The notes under the pieces were generated by a model that was given only the letters and a program-made list of their open reading frames with translations, was not told the DNA's origin and made no database searches. The position numbers were made by a program, and so were the translations under genes. A DNA stretch of 64,000 nt from Rhodospirillaceae bacterium (GTDB lineage: Bacteria > Pseudomonadota > Alphaproteobacteria > Dongiales > Dongiaceae): assembly GCA_016712715.1 (NCBI GenBank), contig JADJQM010000001.1, forward strand, positions 1,445,001-1,509,000. Reading direction: 5' to 3'. Positions 61,132 to 64,000 of this stretch are shown here, piece by piece (the first letter of the stretch is position 1; every line of letters starts with the position of its first letter).

Positions 61132-62298
61132 CTACTGCTCTTTCGCGCGCAGCATTTCGCGCGAGATGATATGCCGCTGGATCTCCGAGGTGCCTTCCCA
61201 GATGCGCTCGACGCGGGCGTCTCGCCACATCATCTCGAGCGGTAGCTCTTCCATCAACCCCATGCCGCCGAACACCTGGATCGCCTGATCGGTGACCCGC
61301 CCCAGCATCTCGGTTGCGAACAGCTTGGCCATGCCGGCATCACCATTGGTCATGGTGCCGTTCTGCAGCTTCCAGCAGACATAGGCGGTGAGCGCGTCGG
61401 CCGCTGCCAGTTCCGTCTTCATGTCGGCAAGCTTGAACGAAACGCCTTGGAACTTGCCGATCGTCTGGCCGAACTGCTTACGCGTCGCCGCCCAATCCAG
61501 CGCCAGTTCCATCGCGCGTTCGGCCTTGCCGCAACAATTGGCGGCGATGAAGACACGGCCACCCAGCAGCCATTCGCTCGCCACCTCGAAGCCCTTGCCT
61601 TCTTCGCCCAGGATCTGCCGCTTGTTGAGGCGCACATTGTCGAAGAACAGCTCGAAATTGTCATAGGCGCGGTAGGACACGCAGCGCGGGCCGCGGCGAA
61701 TCGTGAAGCCCGGCGTGTCGCGATCGACCAGGAAGGCCGTAATGCGCTTGCGCGGGCCCCGCTTTGTTTCATCGACGCCGGTCACGGTAAACACGATGGC
61801 AAAGTCCGGCGTCCCGACGCCGGTGATGAAATGCTTGCCGCCCTTGATGATGTAATCGTCGCCATCCGCATCGGCACGCGTCGTGATCGACATGGCATCG
61901 GACCCTGCACCAGGTTCGGTCAGCGCAAAGACTTCCATCTTGTCGCCCCGCACCGTCGGCAGCAGGTATTTTTCGATCTGCTCATCCTTGGCCGCCATCA
62001 GGATATAGGACGGGCGACCGACGAACTTCTGTACGGCCCAATTTGCCTTGCCGAGTTCGCGCTCGAATAACATCTGCGACATGACGTCGAGGCCACCGCC
62101 CCCCACCGATTCCGGCATGTTGGCGGCATAGAGACCGAGCGCCTTGGCCTTCTCCTTGATCGCCTGGCCGATCTCCACCGGCACATGCCCCAACTTGTCG
62201 ACCTCGCGCTCGACGGGATAAAGCTCGTTCTCGACAAAGGCGCGGGTAGTCTCGACCAGCATGCGCTGCTCGTCGGTCGGCTGGAAATCAAACGGCAT
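61132..62298 (-). CDS. acyl-CoA dehydrogenase
   Basis: A 388-residue FAD flavoenzyme for alpha,beta-desaturation of an acyl-CoA. Motifs: ALTEPGAGSDAMSITTRA, the HFITGVGTPDFAIVF flavin-binding stretch, LGGRVFIAANCCGKAERAMELAL, and QVFGGMGLMEELPLEMMWRDARVERIWEGTSEIQRHIISREML with the C-terminal signature. The substrate range cannot be read from sequence. It converges on the cyclo-ligase gene. Confidence 0.92.
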   Translation of the reverse strand: MPFDFQPTDEQRMLVETTRAFVENELYPVEREVDKLGHVPVEIGQAIKEKAKALGLYAANMPESVGGGGLDVMSQMLFERELGKANWAVQKFVGRPSYILMAAKDEQIEKYLLPTVRGDKMEVFALTEPGAGSDAMSITTRADADGDDYIIKGGKHFITGVGTPDFAIVFTVTGVDETKRGPRKRITAFLVDRDTPGFTIRRGPRCVSYRAYDNFELFFDNVRLNKRQILGEEGKGFEVASEWLLGGRVFIAANCCGKAERAMELALDWAATRKQFGQTIGKFQGVSFKLADMKTELAAADALTAYVCWKLQNGTMTNGDAGMAKLFATEMLGRVTDQAIQVFGGMGLMEELPLEMMWRDARVERIWEGTSEIQRHIISREMLRAKEQ

Positions 62299-62425
62299 GA
62301 CAGGGTCCCTATCGCGGCACGGACGGACGCGGCGTTGACGCAGCGCCCTGAATTGGCTTGCTATCCTATACCGGCTGCGAAGCTGACGAAAAGATCTATT
62401 TTACGATCGTATAATTGTTTCGCTG

Positions 62426-62665
62426 CTAGGGATGACGCGTGAGGTCATGGGCATCCTCATCATGCCCGCCACGATTGCTCCAAAAGACCAACGCCATCAA
62501 GGCGATGCTGAGGCCCGACACCAGGACCGAACCGACGATTAGCGCCGCCATGCCCTGCCAGCTGATATCCAATCCCTTGAAATCATTGAACACCCAGAGA
62601 GCCACACAGACAAAGGCAATCAGCCCGGCGGAGGTCAGCGAATAGGCGAGCATCCAGCGTTTCAT
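62426..62665 (-). CDS. small two-span membrane protein divergent from a MocR regulator
   Basis: A 79-residue protein from ATG 62665 (MKRWMLAYSLTSAGLIAF), which has AGGAGA at good spacing; the longer frame to 62731 is not needed. Two transmembrane helices are seen (LIAFVCVALWVFNDF and MAALIVGSVLVSGLSIALMALVFW), with a His/Asp-rich tail (GGHDEDAHDLTRHP) that might bind metal. It is divergent from the MocR-type regulator and may be under its control. Confidence 0.7.
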   Translation of the reverse strand: MKRWMLAYSLTSAGLIAFVCVALWVFNDFKGLDISWQGMAALIVGSVLVSGLSIALMALVFWSNRGGHDEDAHDLTRHP

Positions 62666-62785
62666 CACGTTCTCCTGCAAACCGTTGTTGTGTAGATGAG
62701 CCATCCAGCAAGCAATGTCAATTGACTGCATTCATTTACTTTTGTATGCATCTGCGAAAGAAATGCATGGAAGACTACGCACTCA

Positions 62786-64000
62786 ATGCGCAAAAAGACT
62801 CGCCCCTGGCAGCCCGAGCTGAAGCGCCAAGCCGGCCCGCTTTACCTCGCCATCGCTGATCGCCTTGCGGCCGATCTGCAATCGGGCCGCATCGTGCCCG
62901 GCCAGCAGCTACCGACCCAGCGCGCGCTGGCGAGCCAGCTCGGCATCGACTTCACCACGGTCAGCCGCGGCTATGCCGAAGCGCGGCGGCGTGGCCTCAT
63001 CGACGCCACCATCGGCCGCGGCACCTTCGTGCGCGCGCCATTGCGGGAAACTGCCGATCGCTCACCGGTCGATATGAGCATGAACCTGCCGCCGCAGCCG
63101 GCCGACATCGACCTTGCCGATCTCGTGCGCGATGGTGTGACCACCGTGACAGCGCGACCGGACTTTCTCTCACTGATGACCTATCGCGACAGCGCCGGCA
63201 CCCTCGAAGACCGCGCGGCCGGCGCACGCTGGCTGCAGGGCCGCCTTGCCGACGTGCCCCTTAGTCGCCTGCTGATCGCCGGTGGCACGCAGGCAGCCAT
63301 CACCGCGATCCTCACCAGCTATGCCAAGGCGGGCGACCGCATCCTGACTGAGGATCTCACCTATCCGGGCCTCCGCGCCGCCGCCGAACATCTCGGCCTC
63401 TGGCTCGAAGGTATTGCGATGGACGATGAAGGCATGCTGCCCGCGGCACTGGAGGCCGCCTGTGCGGCCGGCCGTGCGAAGCTGCTCTATTGTGTGCCGA
63501 CATTGCACAACCCCACCACTGCGACGATGTCCGAACAGCGCCGGCACGAGATCATCGCCATCGCGCGTCGTCATAACCTCACAATCATCGAAGACGACGC
63601 CTATGGCCCGCTGGTCCGCAAGGCACCGCCGGCAATCGCAGCGCTGGCACCCGACATCACGATCTATCTCGGCGGCCTCGCCAAAGTGCTCAACCCCGCC
63701 CTGCGCGTCACCTACATGGTGGTGCCCGACACGCGCATGGCAGATCGCCTGACCTCGGCATTGCGTGCGACCAGCCTGATGCCGCCGCCCTTGATGCTGG
63801 CACTCGCCACTCATTGGATCGTGGAAGGAATCGCCGGCCGATTGCTCGGCGCCCTGCGCCAGGAAGCCATCGCCCGCCAGCGCCTCGTCAGCGCCCGCCT
63901 CCCCCGCACCGACATCCGCACGGCGCCCGAGGCCTATCATATCTGGCTGAAGCTGCCGCCCGCATGGCCCCGCGCCACCTTCGTCGCGCATCTGCAGCGG
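62786..64000 (+). CDS. MocR/PdxR-type GntR regulator with aminotransferase domain, 3' end outside window
   Basis: The frame from ATG 62786 (MRKKTRPWQPELKRQAGPLYLAIADRLAADL) is open to the window edge, at least 405 residues. A winged-helix GntR domain (about 15-80, PGQQLPTQRALASQLGIDFTTVSRGYAEARRRGLIDATIGRGTFV) is followed by an aminotransferase-fold domain. That domain has the PLP-binding context VPTLHNPTTATMS, IIEDDAYGPLV and YLGGLAKVLNPALR (Schiff-base Lys). These regulators respond to PLP-linked ligands and often control the neighbouring divergent gene. Confidence 0.9.
   Translation, partial: MRKKTRPWQPELKRQAGPLYLAIADRLAADLQSGRIVPGQQLPTQRALASQLGIDFTTVSRGYAEARRRGLIDATIGRGTFVRAPLRETADRSPVDMSMNLPPQPADIDLADLVRDGVTTVTARPDFLSLMTYRDSAGTLEDRAAGARWLQGRLADVPLSRLLIAGGTQAAITAILTSYAKAGDRILTEDLTYPGLRAAAEHLGLWLEGIAMDDEGMLPAALEAACAAGRAKLLYCVPTLHNPTTATMSEQRRHEIIAIARRHNLTIIEDDAYGPLVRKAPPAIAALAPDITIYLGGLAKVLNPALRVTYMVVPDTRMADRLTSALRATSLMPPPLMLALATHWIVEGIAGRLLGALRQEAIARQRLVSARLPRTDIRTAPEAYHIWLKLPPAWPRATFVAHLQR

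Noticed and set aside
1..64000. CRISPR arrays and rRNA genes
   Set aside because: No regularly spaced repeats and no rRNA-like segments were seen while reading the window.

Overview
The window reads as the chromosome of a GC-rich, aerobic alphaproteobacterium, most likely Rhodospirillales or a relative. Supporting markers are the aerobic cobaltochelatase pair cobS-cobT beside bolA and J-domain genes, an aroK-aroB-CorC cluster next to xerD, a fused indolepyruvate:ferredoxin oxidoreductase, and malyl-CoA lyase next to accA. The assignment is by gene content only.

Layout. 1-3.1 kb: apaG, folE, argE and a DUF4743/Nudix gene on the minus strand. 3.2-8.0 kb: an OmpA-type lipoprotein and a YnjBCD-like ABC importer whose permease has one frameshift. 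8.1-21.2 kb: an integrative mobilizable element inserted in tRNA-Gly(CCC), bounded by a 46-bp direct repeat. It carries a tyrosine integrase, an HTH protein (candidate excisionase), an RloC-like ATPase/candidate anticodon nuclease, a single-chain Type ISP restriction-modification enzyme, a RepA-like ATPase, a 53-codon small gene, a MobV relaxase and a membrane coiled-coil protein. 21.2-37.7 kb: metabolic genes (homocysteine methyltransferase, AbgB-like hydrolase, PepF, acyl-CoA synthetase, PaaK-like ligase, indolepyruvate oxidoreductase, AccA) plus an ECF sigma / anti-sigma-like / periplasmic sensor-like operon next to two EF-hand genes. Four metabolic genes in 26.5-37.2 kb carry single-base frame disruptions or a nonsense codon, which suggests sequence error or local decay. 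37.7-45.8 kb: malyl-CoA lyase, xerD, an unknown secreted protein, aroK, aroB, a CorC-type transporter and DUF2889. 45.8-49.6 kb: a flotillin / YqiJ / PspA membrane-stress operon. 49.7-54.6 kb: BolA, a SEC-C protein, a J-protein and CobST. 54.7-58.7 kb: two exported caspase-like proteins around a Sel1-SPOR protein. 58.7-64 kb: UbiD, 5-formyl-THF cyclo-ligase, acyl-CoA dehydrogenase, a small membrane protein and a MocR-type regulator running off the end.

Most unusual points. (1) The PspA reading frame is open for 165 more codons upstream, and these encode what looks like the N-terminal, non-catalytic part of an IS605-type TnpB. A sigma70-like promoter with an inverted repeat in its spacer sits so close that the mRNA would start at the ATG. 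(2) The island pairs a Type ISP enzyme with an RloC-like zinc-hook ATPase, next to a perfect 40-bp palindrome. (3) accA has an in-frame TAG exactly where a conserved Glu is expected.

No database search was possible; family names rest on recognised motifs and sequence resemblance.
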